NCBI GenBank assembly: GCA_014904845.1
Contig: MU119411.1
Coordinates: forward strand, 1-64,000
Direction: 5' to 3'
DNA from: Acephala macrosclerotiorum
Taxonomy: Eukaryota > Ascomycota > Leotiomycetes > Helotiales > Mollisiaceae
Length of the DNA stretch: 64,000 nt
Positions 1 to 11,295 of this stretch are shown here, piece by piece (positions within the stretch are counted from its first letter, which is position 1; the number at the start of each line of letters is the position of its first letter). A program made the translations under genes and the position numbers. Below the pieces are notes generated by a model. The model did not search any database. It had not been told where the DNA came from and saw only the letters and a list, made by a program, of their open reading frames with translations.

Positions 1-91
1 TATTTTATTTATTTTATTTATTTTATTTATTTTATTTATTTTATTTATTTTATTTATTTTATTTATTTTATTTATTTTATTTATTTTATTA
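1..91. repeat. 9-bp tandem repeat at window edge
   Basis: About ten perfect head-to-tail copies of the 9-mer TATTTTATT open the window and may continue beyond it. The array sits at the edge of a RIP-degraded AT-rich block. Its perfection contrasts with the diverged sequence that follows, which suggests recent slippage expansion after the AT bias arose. Confidence 0.9.
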
Positions 92-607
92 AATTAATTA
101 TAATAATAATTATTAATTAAAATTTAATCTAATTATAAATTTAAATTATTTATAATTATTTATAATATATATTTTAAAATTATTTTAAATATAATATAAA
201 TCGAATTTTAATATTTTTATAATTATATAAAAATATTATTAACGAATAAAAAAAAATATAATTAAAAATAAATAAAATATTAATTTAATTTTATTTTAAT
301 ATAAATTTTTATTTTACGAAATATTAAAAAAAATTTAATAATAATTAAAAATATTTTATTAAAAAAAATTTTTATTAAAATTTATATAATAATATATAAT
401 ATTTTTAAAAATTTTAAATTACGTTTTTATATTAAAAAATATTAAAATGTATCGTTTTTATTATTTAACGTTTTTATAATTTAAAATTTTTTATAAAAAT
501 ATTTATAAAATAATAATTTTAATTTTACGTAAAAAAATTATAAAAAAAAAACATTTTTATTTATATCGATGAAATCGATACGAATTAAAACTTTATAATT
601 AAAAGTT
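92..607. repeat. RIP-degraded AT-rich repeat block
   Basis: The sequence is almost pure A/T with no coding potential. The few remaining C and G are mostly in CpG. From about 380 onward it aligns base for base with 25871-26195 once C-to-T and G-to-A changes are allowed, and that homology ends at 676. Bases 183-241 recur identically at 62773-62831. This is the sequence signature of repeat-induced point mutation on a dispersed repeat. Confidence 0.85.
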
Positions 608-1552
608 TTATATTATTTTAAAGTTCGAGTCGTTAAAAGCAGAGCATGGCGCGAAGTACGAAAGACATTCTACTATAGAGTTTATCTCGGCCTTTCTCGA
701 AAAAGGGTTCAGGGAGACTATCACGTGGGAGATGCCATAGCCGAGATTACAAATCACCTTGCAGAAAAATGTCTCTCCAACTACAAGCCTTCCACATATT
801 AAATCACGCTGCCAAATCTCGTTCGAGGATTTGCGGCTCCAAAGCCACAGCTCCCATCTTAGAGGGCCGAGTTGGCCGAAATGAGGGGCTTGCATTCGAA
901 GGATTTGGTGGCGGTATTGTTCCACTCCGATACGGTCTCCAGGCCAGCTGCTGGAACGATATCGATGGTTATTGTTATGGCTTCACCATTCCCAAATTTC
1001 TTAACATTTTGAATTCCTTCGAATCAAGGATATGACTTCTAGAATTAAGACGCATTGTTCGTCATCTTTTTTTGCAACCGGAATGCTGTTTCGGACCTTT
1101 TTACTAGAAACTTGAGCTCGAGGCTACTCGTATGTGGCCCCCAAAAAATGAACGTTGTTCATGCGGTCGACAATTGGTTCAATGATAATCTTTTTTGGGA
1201 GCATTTCAGTGACGATGTACGCTCTGAGTTGGGGGCGACATTCTAGATGAGGCTCCCAGCTCAACCTCAAATTGTTCAAATTCATTTTTACTAGTTGTTT
1301 GCATCCTCTTCGTATCAATCCCAAGTTGTTCAGGCTTCAACAAATCGGCATAAACTGTTACCAATTCAAACTTCTTGCGGATTACAATTGTGAAGAGATG
1401 CACAGCCTCGTCACCACCACAGTTTCCTTGCAGGACGGCCAAAGACATCCGAGAGGATTCGTGATTTGGCAAAATATCCAGGGATACCAATGGGATCAAT
1501 GTGGTGGCTGCATAAAGTCGTGTTGCAGCGGGGTCATATTCCTCGTTTGAGA
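608..1552 (-). pseudogene. possible decayed gene of unknown family
   Basis: Normal base composition returns here. On the minus strand three open stretches lie in different frames: 1206-1499, 1124-1324 (segment around residues SWEPHLEC, then LRAYIVTEMLPKK) and 608-925. Two of them overlap out of frame, as if one coding region had been frameshifted. None has a convincing start or splice sites joining it to the next, and I recognise no family. The left end (608-676) belongs to the dispersed repeat. It could equally be non-coding. Confidence 0.25.
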
Positions 1553-1665
1553 CTTCAATGGTGCTTGTTTATCGCGCACGGTTTCGAGGAGCTCTTCCTT
1601 CCCATATCCAGAGGATTCTCAGCGCCCCTCCGAGACTTTTATATTCTCGCCAACTTTCAACCATC

Positions 1666-2852
1666 ATGACAACTATCGTCGCCGCGTCCTCGACCTCCAT
1701 TCCCTACAGTACGACAATCACAGGCGCAGGAATCTCGCTTTTCAATCGCGGTCCAGTGACATCTCTGTTTACCCCTCCAGCCTCGTGCTTATCAACGTTG
1801 ACGTACGGCGGAGGCGCTCTGTACTTTGGTCACAATGGCGACGCATATTATGATCCAGCGTGCTATCCATCGCCTTCAAGCAATCTTGCGTCTCAGTCTA
1901 GTTCGTGGAATTTGTACTTTTGTAAGTATTGTCTACCTTATTGAAGCATGGCTACGCTGAATATCGACAGATAGTCCGGCGCAATGCCCTTCGGGATGGA
2001 ACTCGCAACTCGTCACTAACACATACTCTACATCTACCACTGTTCTATCCTTCGATTCAGACAACACCGTAGTCCTATGCTGTCCGCCGTAAGTCTTCCG
2101 TCCAGAAGACTCTTGTCTCTCGCTCCCACACTAACTTGGACTTCAATAGTGGTTATACTTCCTTAACTAGCTACAGTCATTCATGCGCATCGAACGTCTT
2201 TGGCATCTCCGTTACTACCCTATACTACAAGAGCCCAAGCAGTATCGGACCTGGCTTCTGGACATCTACGTCTCCCAGTAGTCCTTTCCCCACAATACTT
2301 GGAGGTCCTTCAGGTGGAGTGGTCCCTATATACGGGGATGGGATCCTAGCAGTATGGAAGAGTAGCGATGCGGTCGTGTTCACCGCTGGATCGTCTCCAA
2401 CGACCTCTAGCACATCACAAACACCTTCGACGACTGCGCCAGGGAATGGTACTTCTGGGACACCTCCAGGGGCATCTCATACATCAAGTGGACTATCGAC
2501 TGGCGCAAAGATTGGGATTGGGATTGGCATACCTGCCCTAGTTTTGATTCTGGCTGCATTGGGATTCTTCATCTACCGAAGACGAGTAAAGAAGCAACCG
2601 GTTCGCACCGACGCTGGCGAAATGAGTATACCGGTATACAGGCCGGAACTCTCTGGTCAACCCAAAGATGGCACATTTATCCCCCAGCAGTATCCACAAG
2701 GTCCCACCTACCATTCTACGTCGCCGATAAACAGTCAACCACACCAGCTGGGCCTAGGAATACCAGCGGATGGGCAGCGATATTCGGACGTTCCCACATA
2801 CCAAGCTTATAGTCCCGTGCGACAAGAGCATCATGAACTACCTCAACAATGA
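1666..2852 (+). CDS. S/T-rich single-pass plasma-membrane protein
   Basis: Three exons (1666-1921, 1971-2088, 2150-2852) join in phase to give 358 aa. Both introns have GTAAGT donors, and the second has a CTAAC branch site. The N-terminal half is a probable extracellular region with a cysteine pair in the motif VLCCPPGYTSL near residue 120, then a Ser/Thr/Gly-rich stalk. A single hydrophobic segment at about residues 245-267 is followed by RRR and a Pro/Gln/Tyr-rich cytoplasmic tail. This architecture resembles fungal Wsc/Mid2-like surface sensors, but no named domain is evident. The ATG at 1666 is preferred because CCATC precedes it. An upstream in-frame ATG at 1558 would add 36 residues with no signal peptide. 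Confidence 0.75.
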
Positions 2853-3619
2853 TTGAAAGTCTCTTTATTGTTTCTGGCGGGTCTAGCCTTGTAATGGAGT
2901 CTTTTTGGTTTGGCGGAGTTTAGTACCGTAATAAGACAGGGGAATGCTTTGAAGTTGGATTCGAGGAATGATGTAGGAGAGTACAAAGATAATCAATGGA
3001 TGTTTAGCAAGTGACCGAGAGCTAGAGATTGTGAATAATATTCCACGGGAAGCAGCAATCAGCATGCAACATGCCCATTGAGGAAGGTGACCTAAAGTGC
3101 ATCTGCTAGAATAAGAGATATGACTGAGAGATGAAAGGCTCAATGGAATGGAATGTTTATGAAATATAGTATTTTCAAATAATATAATTTTATCAGCCAA
3201 AGTCAGGACTTCTGGTCGCGGAATATTCTGTTCAGCCTGAGAGGGCTGGTTCTGGAGAAAAGAAATCTTTGAACAACATCTAAGCTTTTTCGATTGAGAA
3301 TGTTGTTTCCAGGCTAGAATCCCACCCGAAAATATCTGTCCTAAGATTACATAACAATTTTGGCTAATGTACTCATGAGGAAAGAAGGGCGAAAACTCCA
3401 GATTGTAGAAGGGGAAAGGGTCACGTGGAGCAGATCTAATCTAATCTTATCAACCCCACGATCGCATCTCGAAAAAAAGTTCCATCTACAAGCGTACTTC
3501 CTCACAATCACCACTTCCCCCAACCCCAAACGAAACGCCGCTCGCATACGACCAGCAACCACCCCCCCCAGCCACGTTCCCATATCCTTGAATCTGTGGA
3601 CCAGATATACGAAGTAAAA
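2853..3619. other. intergenic, 3' UTR and TRM112 promoter
   Basis: I see no gene here. The left part should hold the 3' UTR of the membrane-protein gene. A pyrimidine-rich stretch at 3500-3600 directly before the TRM112 start looks like a housekeeping promoter/5' UTR. Short ORFs on both strands lack start context and homology. Confidence 0.6.
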
Positions 3620-4114
3620 ATGAAGGTCCTAACCCTCAACTTCCTCACCTGCGCCGTCAAAGCCTGCAAGTCGACATCGACTTCCTTCCCCCTTCACCCC
3701 AAAGACTGCGAACTCGTATCCGACACCATCGAGCCGAATCCACAACTCATCATGAATGTTCTGCCCAGGATAGATTGGAACGCTCTTATCACCACCGCAT
3801 CCGAGGTTTGTTTCCCTCTTCCCTTCCCTTCCCTTCCCTTCCCTTCCCCATCCTCTTTCCTTTCCCTAAAACATCCTCCTCTGCAAGCAAGAATGTGCTA
3901 ACTGAAGATGTGATAGTTGGGATTCCCAACCCTCCCCCCCACACCACCAACGCGCGAAGAACTCGAGTCGGACGAAAAGATGATGTCGGAACTGCACACC
4001 CTGTTACTAAAGACGCAGATCAGTGAAGGGAGTTTGGTGTGTGGGAATTGTGGGCATGAGTATAAGATCAAAGAGGGTATTGCGAATTTTTTGCTACCGA
4101 ATCATTTGGTTTGA
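3620..4114 (+). CDS. TRM112: TRM112, methyltransferase activator subunit
   Basis: Two exons (3620-3805, 3917-4114) encode 127 aa, the usual size of fungal Trm112. Trm112 is a small zinc-binding partner that stabilises several methyltransferases acting on tRNA, rRNA and translation release factor (Trm9, Trm11, Bud23, Mtq2). The start MKVLTLNFLTCAVKAC, the DWNALITTASE block, LHTLLLKTQISEG, CGNCGHEYKIKEGIANFLLP and the terminal HLV match the family. C11 and C16 plus the CxxC supply the zinc ligands. The 111-bp intron contains a CCCTT microsatellite and a GCTAAC branch site. Exon 2 begins with TTG as a normal Leu codon, not a start. Confidence 0.96.
3821..3845 (+). repeat. CCCTT pentanucleotide microsatellite in TRM112 intron
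   Basis: Five uninterrupted CCCTT units lie between the donor (3806) and the branch site near 3896. They form an unusually long polypyrimidine tract well upstream of the acceptor. Confidence 0.85.
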
Positions 4115-5011
4115 GCTCCTCCCAGGGGATTATGGATTGCGATACAGGATACGGGCTTGGGCATGACACGATGGTTTGGAGGATGTGTGGAGAGGTGGTG
4201 CCAGAAATTGAGGAGCCACGAGGCAGTCTTGTCTGCATAAAAGTGGCAATGCTGGATAGGATGAGCATGGGTTTGGCGTTGTAGGAGATACTGGAATTTG
4301 ATACCCTTGAAAGATCTTGGTGGGACGTTGCTGTAGAAGAAAGGAGTGGCCAGAGGGACGTAGCCAACCGCTAAAGTTATCCTACGAGATAAACTATGAA
4401 GGGAGAAGCCCGCTGAACAGAAGTCAAATGAACAAATGCCTTCCGAAACTATGATCACATTCACGTCACAATGTACAAAAGGGCAAATCTCCTTCTCGTT
4501 CGGTGTTTTCATTCGGCTGGCTAGCGTTGGCAGCTCAGCACTCCCTGGTCTTGTATCTCACTATTTCCTACACCTCCACGACCAGACCAAACCAAAACCC
4601 AGCTCAGCTCGAGACCACCGCCCTCCTTCCCCTATTCTATTGATACAAGATGCCAGATTCCCACCACCTCTCCTTTCATATCATACCCGCCATTTTCTCT
4701 CCACTCAACCCAGCATCTAAATCTCACCACTAATAAAGTGCTCATTACCCATCTTCACCCCCCGCCACACAATGCAAAGAGGCTAACTGCAATTATAAAA
4801 GAACGCCACGCCCGCAAAAGAGACTCGGTTGAAGAGTACATTTTTTGTTGATCCCGCCAAAGTCCCAACCCCAAACCCTGTTCCTCTGTATGCATTGCAA
4901 AACAACTCAACTCCTTGCTGCGAATGTGAAAAATGGATGCATGACGCTTGGTCGATGAGAGAGCCGCCCAGTTGAAATGCCAGAATGCATGGTAACATAA
5001 GGAAATGTAGA
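4115..5011. other. convergent intergenic region between TRM112 and SET1
   Basis: This is about 900 bp between two converging genes and should contain both 3' UTRs. ORFs at 4068-4512 on the minus strand are antisense to the TRM112 end and show no domain. Nothing else is supported. Confidence 0.55.
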
Positions 5012-8000
5012 TTAGTTGAGGAATCCTTTACACGCTGCTGTACCGCAAAGGCAAGGAATACGATCAGTACTTCCAATCTCACGCTCGAACTTGTAGTCGT
5101 AGGTGAGTTCCTCATCTGAATCATGTTAGTACACGCTACGTGGATGAAGGGGAAAAGAACTTACTCTGTGCGATGTCACGCAGCGCGTAGATGACAATCC
5201 GCTTACTCTTTTCCACCGTGATGATCTTGGCCGTGCAGTTGGGCATACAGCTGTGATTGATGAATCTAGCGATGCCGCCCTTCTTCGTAGCGTCGACAAC
5301 GGTACTTTCATCGATTCTGAAGAGATAACTGCTTCCGATGCCGCTTCGCAAATACGAGTGCTCTCTAAACTCGGCGACCTGCTGTCTAACTTTTTCGCCA
5401 ACATACTCGATGATCATGTCGTTCATAGGAATATTCTCCATGGCATAAAGACCCCAGTTGTGAATTGCTGATCGTGCAAATTTGACCGGCTTCTTTCGCT
5501 TCTGCAGTTGATTGAATCGAAGGGCATCAGCATCGCTACCAAGATTCTTCTTTTGATCAGTGATATCAGCCATGAGACGACGGTTGTTGACACGACTGGC
5601 ACGAGAATTTCCTTTTGCAGCCTGCTTCTCGGCGGCAACTCTAGCAGCTTCTTGGGCTTGCACGATAGCGCTCTTGCCAGACTTGCTAGCCTCGGCCTGC
5701 ATCTCCTCGCGTTGCTTTTGGACCTTGATTCGATGAGGAAGGTACTTGGACTTCTCAGAATTGAGGATCTTCTTGGTTCCTTCGGTACGAGCACAGCCAG
5801 TCTTGTTAGGAATATAGTAACCGTGGACCTCTGTGGGTTCGGTGACAAGGCCACGGTAGCCGCTGCGATTGAGTCCTTTGATGTCTTCCTGCTTCCAAGC
5901 CCAGGCCGTCGAATAACGTTCATCGAACGTAAGACCCTTGAACGTGTCAATAGCAATCGGAGCGTCTTCCTCGTCCTTCAACAAGTTCTGAAGGCCGTCG
6001 ATATCAAGAAGATTGGCAAAGTCGTCGTCGACTGTTGGTCGAGGTGATTCCCCAGACATGCCCCATTCAACGGTGGTTTCAACAGGTGCAGTCTCGATAA
6101 TGACATCCTCGTCGTCGTCCTCAACGGCTTCGCTCGCCTGTCGAAGAGCCTCCTCCATGTAGATGCCTTCTTGTTGTCGTTTGAGAGCTTCACGCTCCTC
6201 GAAGATTTGTCGCTTAGATTTCTTCTTTTGCTTGGTGACAGCCTTCTTCTTGCCAGCGGCAAAGGCAGCTTCAGCTCCACCTTCGGTCTTGACGATGGCA
6301 TCGATATCCATGGGGTTGTCATCCTCGACAGTACTGGCCGACAAAGGAAATTGCTCCTCGATCTTGTCTTGAGCGACACCAAAGAGCTCTTCGTCCGTCT
6401 TCTTCTTCTGACGCTTGATAGCAGCTTCCACTTGAAGGTCGAGCTTTCGCTTCATTGGTCTTGGCTTTATCGGTTCACCAACCACAAAGTTGGCTTCGCT
6501 CATGGAATCTTCATCCCTGGTATCCACAGAAGCGACATCATCCTTTGCGAGCTCTCTTCTAAGCACGTCTGTCTCGTCCCCAGACTCCTCAGAGGTCATC
6601 CTACTTCTTGGTCTGGAATCTGGCTCCTCAGTATCTCGGACACGTGAGCGGGATTCGTTGTCATCATCAGAATCTTCATCATCGCTGTGAATGAATCGAT
6701 GTGCCAGTGGTCGATAGACTGCCCGGCTCTCCTTTTCAGGACGAACTCTACCAAAGGGATCCTGGAATCCAACATTGACCTTCTTGCTGCCTTTGGCGGC
6801 CTTTCGAATGCGAGGAAGCGCAGCAACGTTGAGACGACCTGCACCCATCGGAGGACGTTCTCCATCAGCGCGAGAATTGGGTGTGCCGACGGCGGGAGAG
6901 TCTTCTCGATCATCATCCTCATGAATGAGAGGTAGCTTGGCATCCTTGGGATCAGGGATGTTGAGCTTTCGTCGCTTGGCGCTATGATTCGAAGGGTCCA
7001 TGAACTTGTGTAAAATAGGAGAAGCGACCTTGGTGCGGATGTTTCGTACAAGTTGGTCTTTCAGCTCTCTTCGAATGACCTCGATGGCTTCTCGAGCAGG
7101 GTCAAAATTCTTTGCACGTTCTCGTTTTTCATCTTCCAGATCTGCCTCTTCCTCCTTCAGTCGGTCCGCTGCATGCTTCTTCTCCATATCCTCGATATGA
7201 TGCCGAGGAGGGCTGCGGCTTCTTCTATGAGTAGCATCCGAAGGACGATGCGAGTTGGATCTGCCATTGGTTCCCCAGAGGTACATCTTCATAATCATGG
7301 TGTAGTTGAACATCAAGGTCCCATGCAGTCCGCGATAACATCTCTCGCAATTGTACCTTCCAGTACTACTATTCGGGAAGACGATGTAATACCCATACTT
7401 GTCCATTTTCACATCGTCGACCTCGAAATGTCTTGTGCGCTTCAGCATGTGCGGAGGAGTCGTTGGCATAACTGGGACGGATTCGCCGGACACGAAGAGG
7501 TAAGGTGTGTGCGGGAGCTGCAGAGATACAGGATCGGCGCTTTCGACATATCGCTGGCGCGCAGGTTGCAATGGTTTTGCTGAAATGATAGCAGGCGTAA
7601 GAGGCGGTCGATAGACTGGTCGTGACGACGCGGGGCCTTTGGGGGCTGTTGGAGGAGGTCCCGAGGTCTTTTCTGCGGGCTTTGAGGTGGCGGCAGGAGG
7701 TTTAGTCTGCGGAGCTGGTGCAGGTTGGGAATTTTTCAGTAGGTTTTCCATCATGCGTCTACTCTTGTTGCCCTCGGGATCGAATTCAACCTTGACATTT
7801 TGAGTACCAACTCGCATTCCCACCCCTCTTCTAACTGCCAATTTCGCAGCCTCGATTGCAGACACTGGCCGCCCACCCTTTAGCATCTTCGAATCCCGAT
7901 ACCGAAAGGTAGCAAAGCCAAGGCAGCTACCAGTCTCTGGGTGCAACTTGTTGCTGCTCTCAGCGACCTCGCCGAAACTTGAGAAGATGGCAGCGACATT

Positions 8001-8955
8001 TGCAAAGTTGTGCAGAGGATCGAATCCAGTCACGACAACTTGTGTAGGAGGGCCAGGACCGAGAGAAGTCTTGGGATCATAGGCGTAGGGCTTGATGAGA
8101 TATGGGGTTTGTCGCAATCGAGATTTGGGATGATGGAAATCGACATTGATATAATCAAGCTTTCCGCCTGGCTTCGCCAGTCGTGGATCCTGCGGGGGAG
8201 CGTCATCTTCCTGCAAAGCCATCGAATTAGCCAAACATTCACACAAGCAAGATGACGCTCCCCGCGGATTGTATTATACGTACCCAGCCGAACTTCTTGT
8301 ATATGGCTTTCGCCTTCTTCGCAGCATGCTTGTCCTTGTCGAGAAGAGGATCGTATGTGCATCTTTCTCCCTTAAGACCTTTATTAGGGTCGCGAGCGTA
8401 CACTCGTGTGTCGGTAGGTTTGTGTGCCTCGGCAGGAGGTTGGGCATGGAGGGCGGAATTTGTGCCAACAGCGATAGCGTTGATATCTTCATTGGAATTG
8501 ACTGTATGAAAACCCGACTTCTGCTGAGGGCTCGCAGCCGGAGCTGGAGAGGATTCGATGTTCGTCAAGGGTGTTAGGCTGCTAACATTCCGAGAGCCGC
8601 CCAAGGTCGACATGTTGGATTGTTGTGCAGGTGCGCTGAAGCCAGATGAGACCGTGCTTGTGTGTGAACTTGCTGAGCCAACTCCGTTCAGGAGGTCGCC
8701 TTGCAGTGACTCGTTGTCTTCCGCTGGGGCAGCAAACCCGTTGATGGGGGGCTTGATCTCTCCGCTAGGACGAGATAGAGCGGGAATGTCGGCGCGCGAG
8801 AAGGGTATAGAGACTTTCGTGTCAGCAACCGGTCGTATGCTGGGTGAGTCTACTCCTTGAGACTTGGACTTCTCCCTCTCCTTCGCCTTGTCCTTGGCAG
8901 CCCGAGGAGCAGATGGGAAGAACTGCGCAAAGCTTGCCCCCGACGCACGAGACAT
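5012..8955 (-). CDS. SET1: SET1, histone H3 lysine-4 methyltransferase (COMPASS catalytic subunit)
   Basis: Three exons on the minus strand (8955-8284, 8210-5165, 5115-5012) give 1273 aa. A disordered N-terminus is followed by an RRM-like domain at about 281-365 ([11 protein letters not shown]...GFATFRYRD), a second Set1-specific RNA-binding-type segment ending with the conserved MKMYLWG, a long charged region, the N-SET domain ([18 protein letters not shown]...), the catalytic SET domain at about 1131-1248 with [10 protein letters not shown] (N1209, H1210) and [10 protein letters not shown], and a post-SET zinc site C1261, C1263, C1268 closing with KGFLN. The last intron is 49 bp and splits an Asn codon inside SET. 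A model without the 104-bp final exon would lose ELTYDY and the post-SET site. The product trimethylates H3K4 in the COMPASS complex. All key residues are present. Confidence 0.97.
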
Positions 8956-11295
8956 CGTGAGACAGTGTTCGATCTACCGCTCCCTCCGTCTGCCAACCAA
9001 CATCTCTGGCCTCGTATGTATTATGCGACAGCATGCATAGAAGCAGCGAGGTTGATGATCCAGAACGCGCAAGGGCGAAGGTATTGATGTTGATCCACGC
9101 GACCTCCTCTTTGAGGGACAAATATGTTGCGCTTGGATGTTGGACGTGAATGAAGGTCAAAAGAAGGGCTGGACTCGTCGCAAAGAATGAGAGTGCGAGG
9201 GCGATGATGGTGAGGGTTCGGTGCGAGCGTGTAGAGGTTCGCAGAGGCTGTTGTCGTCGTGAGAGTTGAGGGTTGATGTCGTGGGCATTCCTGAAGTTCG
9301 ATGTTCGAAGTTCGATGTTCGATGCTCGATGTTCTCGTCAAAGGCTTAAGGCCAAGCTGGACTACCGTGATTTGGCTAGCGAGGATTGATTGGCTGGTCT
9401 AATTCAAGACCCGACCGTATGCATGCATAATATTGTGCGCAGCACGTTGAGGAATTATTGAAAGGCTTTGCTATTGTGAAGATTGGACATCCCAAGTGAA
9501 TGTGAGCGATTTCTGAAGTTTTCCAGCCTTCCAATTATTGTTCTTCGGATAATGGCAATGGCCAGGTTCTGAATTGGGGTTGCGTCACCTTCAAGAAGCG
9601 AGTTCTGGAACGCGGACGTATCACGAAATTTTCACACTGTTTATATTCTGATACTCCACGCGTTGAGCCTCTTTGAGTGGTTGTAAATGTTTCTGGGTGT
9701 GTCAGTGAGAGGGCTAAGGGCCATTTTTGAAGTCTTCGCAGCTGCATTCAGCTGATCATGTTAGCTTGAGGCTGAGTGATGTCGTCAAGACCCACAGCCC
9801 CTGAACCCCTTTCTGGACGTGCCTGCAGAAGTTGGTCCATGCTGCAAAAGAGTCTTCGTCGTTTGCCCTTGGGTAGCCTTGTTATTTGAACATCCGTGTG
9901 TAAGGAAAACTGGGGGAAATGGCTGAGGCCGCATCACGTGAGTACCACCTCCATCTCCATTCCAATCATCTCCTTTCTCCACGCGATGAGGGACCGAGAG
10001 ATGATCACGTCGAAATAAAGTCGTCAAAGTTAGCGAGATTCTGTCTTGGACGCCCGTGATTAGTACTCAAACAACCCTTTGTGAGACTAAAGCGAGCCTT
10101 TCAATGCCTAGATCAGCAGTCAGACATTGCAGTGGACATCTGAATGAAGATGAGCCATCCCAGACTTTGCATTGAAAAGAGGCACAAAAGTCTTACTACA
10201 CAATTCCGCTTGCAAAATCTTGAGATTTACATGACATCCAGACTCATGACCAAGTCACAAATGTCCACATCACCGTTGAGACATTTCTTTGAACGTCGCT
10301 CGAGTCCTTCCAAAGCTCCTCCTTCTCTATGAAATCTTGCATCTTTTTACTCGCCTAAGAAGCTTGCCTTTCATTCTCTTCCCATATTTTACCTTGTGGT
10401 TAATCTCGAACGTTCTCGCAGCTTCGTCGTCTAGAAAAACTCATGGTCTAGAAATTAAAGTGGAAAGGTGGACTTAAAACCGCATCTCGAGACTCAAAAC
10501 TTGGAATAGATATGGTAAAGGAAGCCTGTGCCGAGAATTCATTTGCTGCTGATGTCTGTCAAATATTGAGGAAGTTGAAGTCGATCCTTACTGAGAATTT
10601 AGAAGAGGCGATCACAGATGACGAAAATCAATGAGTGTTTCTTGGTTTCGAAGCCACTGAGGCTTCATGGTACGACCTTTACATTCAACTTGTGCAACCA
10701 CAACACAGCCCTCGAGCATGGGTCTTGGTTGCAAGGACATTTATTCTTGGTGCTCTACCGGTATTGCAGAGTTGATCAAGAATTCTTGGAGAGCCTGCAC
10801 GGCTAAACGATACCTACGCCCACACCTGCCTTTATTTCAACGGGTGCTTGCAGTATCTCCGTTCTTTTCCAACTTGAAAATGAAATAATTTTTCAGTTTT
10901 GGATAAATTATGTGAGGAACTTGGGCCCTCAAGCCACTCGTCTTCCTCGATCAGCCCAGAGTTTAATGTATTTCGCATCACCAAGCTCAAGAACAGAGTT
11001 CATCATCCTAACATCTTCTCACTTCGCGGGGAAGTAGAACAAGGTACCAGATTTTGATTATTATCTTTAAGTGGTATTATCGAGCAGGGCCGAGGCCGGG
11101 TTCCTGCATGAGGACTTGTAGGATATTGAGATCACTAGGTGACACCGATGTCGATCGAATTTTGAGATTTTCTCTATCTTATTGAGCTCCCCAAGACTCT
11201 ATCTTTCTTGTTTGTCTCTTTCTTTACTTTGCATTTTCCCTACTTGACTGTCATTACAATTCACATATTTGGTGTTTTCTGCTATCACTTCAACA
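8956..11295. other. long intergenic region (SET1 promoter and gene-free stretch)
   Basis: This is 2.3 kb with no supportable gene. ORFs of 60-110 codons occur in all frames without starts in good context, splice-linked partners or recognisable domains. 8956-9360 should be the SET1 5' UTR/promoter. A CT-rich stretch at about 11200-11290 precedes the next gene. Confidence 0.5.
9293..9334. repeat. short GTTCGAT/GATGTTC imperfect tandem repeat
   Basis: Five to six imperfect copies of a 7-8 bp unit (TTCGATG with variants) lie upstream of SET1 at a probable promoter position. A simple-repeat origin is the least demanding explanation. Confidence 0.7.

Noticed and set aside
5508..6647. Long plus-strand ORFs (158-179 codons) inside SET1
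   Set aside because: They are antisense shadows of the SET1 coding exon. Composition mirrors its Lys/Glu-rich sequence and no domain or start context supports them.
10618..10888. Plus-strand overlapping ORFs of 62-73 codons in the long SET1 upstream region
   Set aside because: Two frames overlap with equal length, which is expected by chance. No homology or splice partners.
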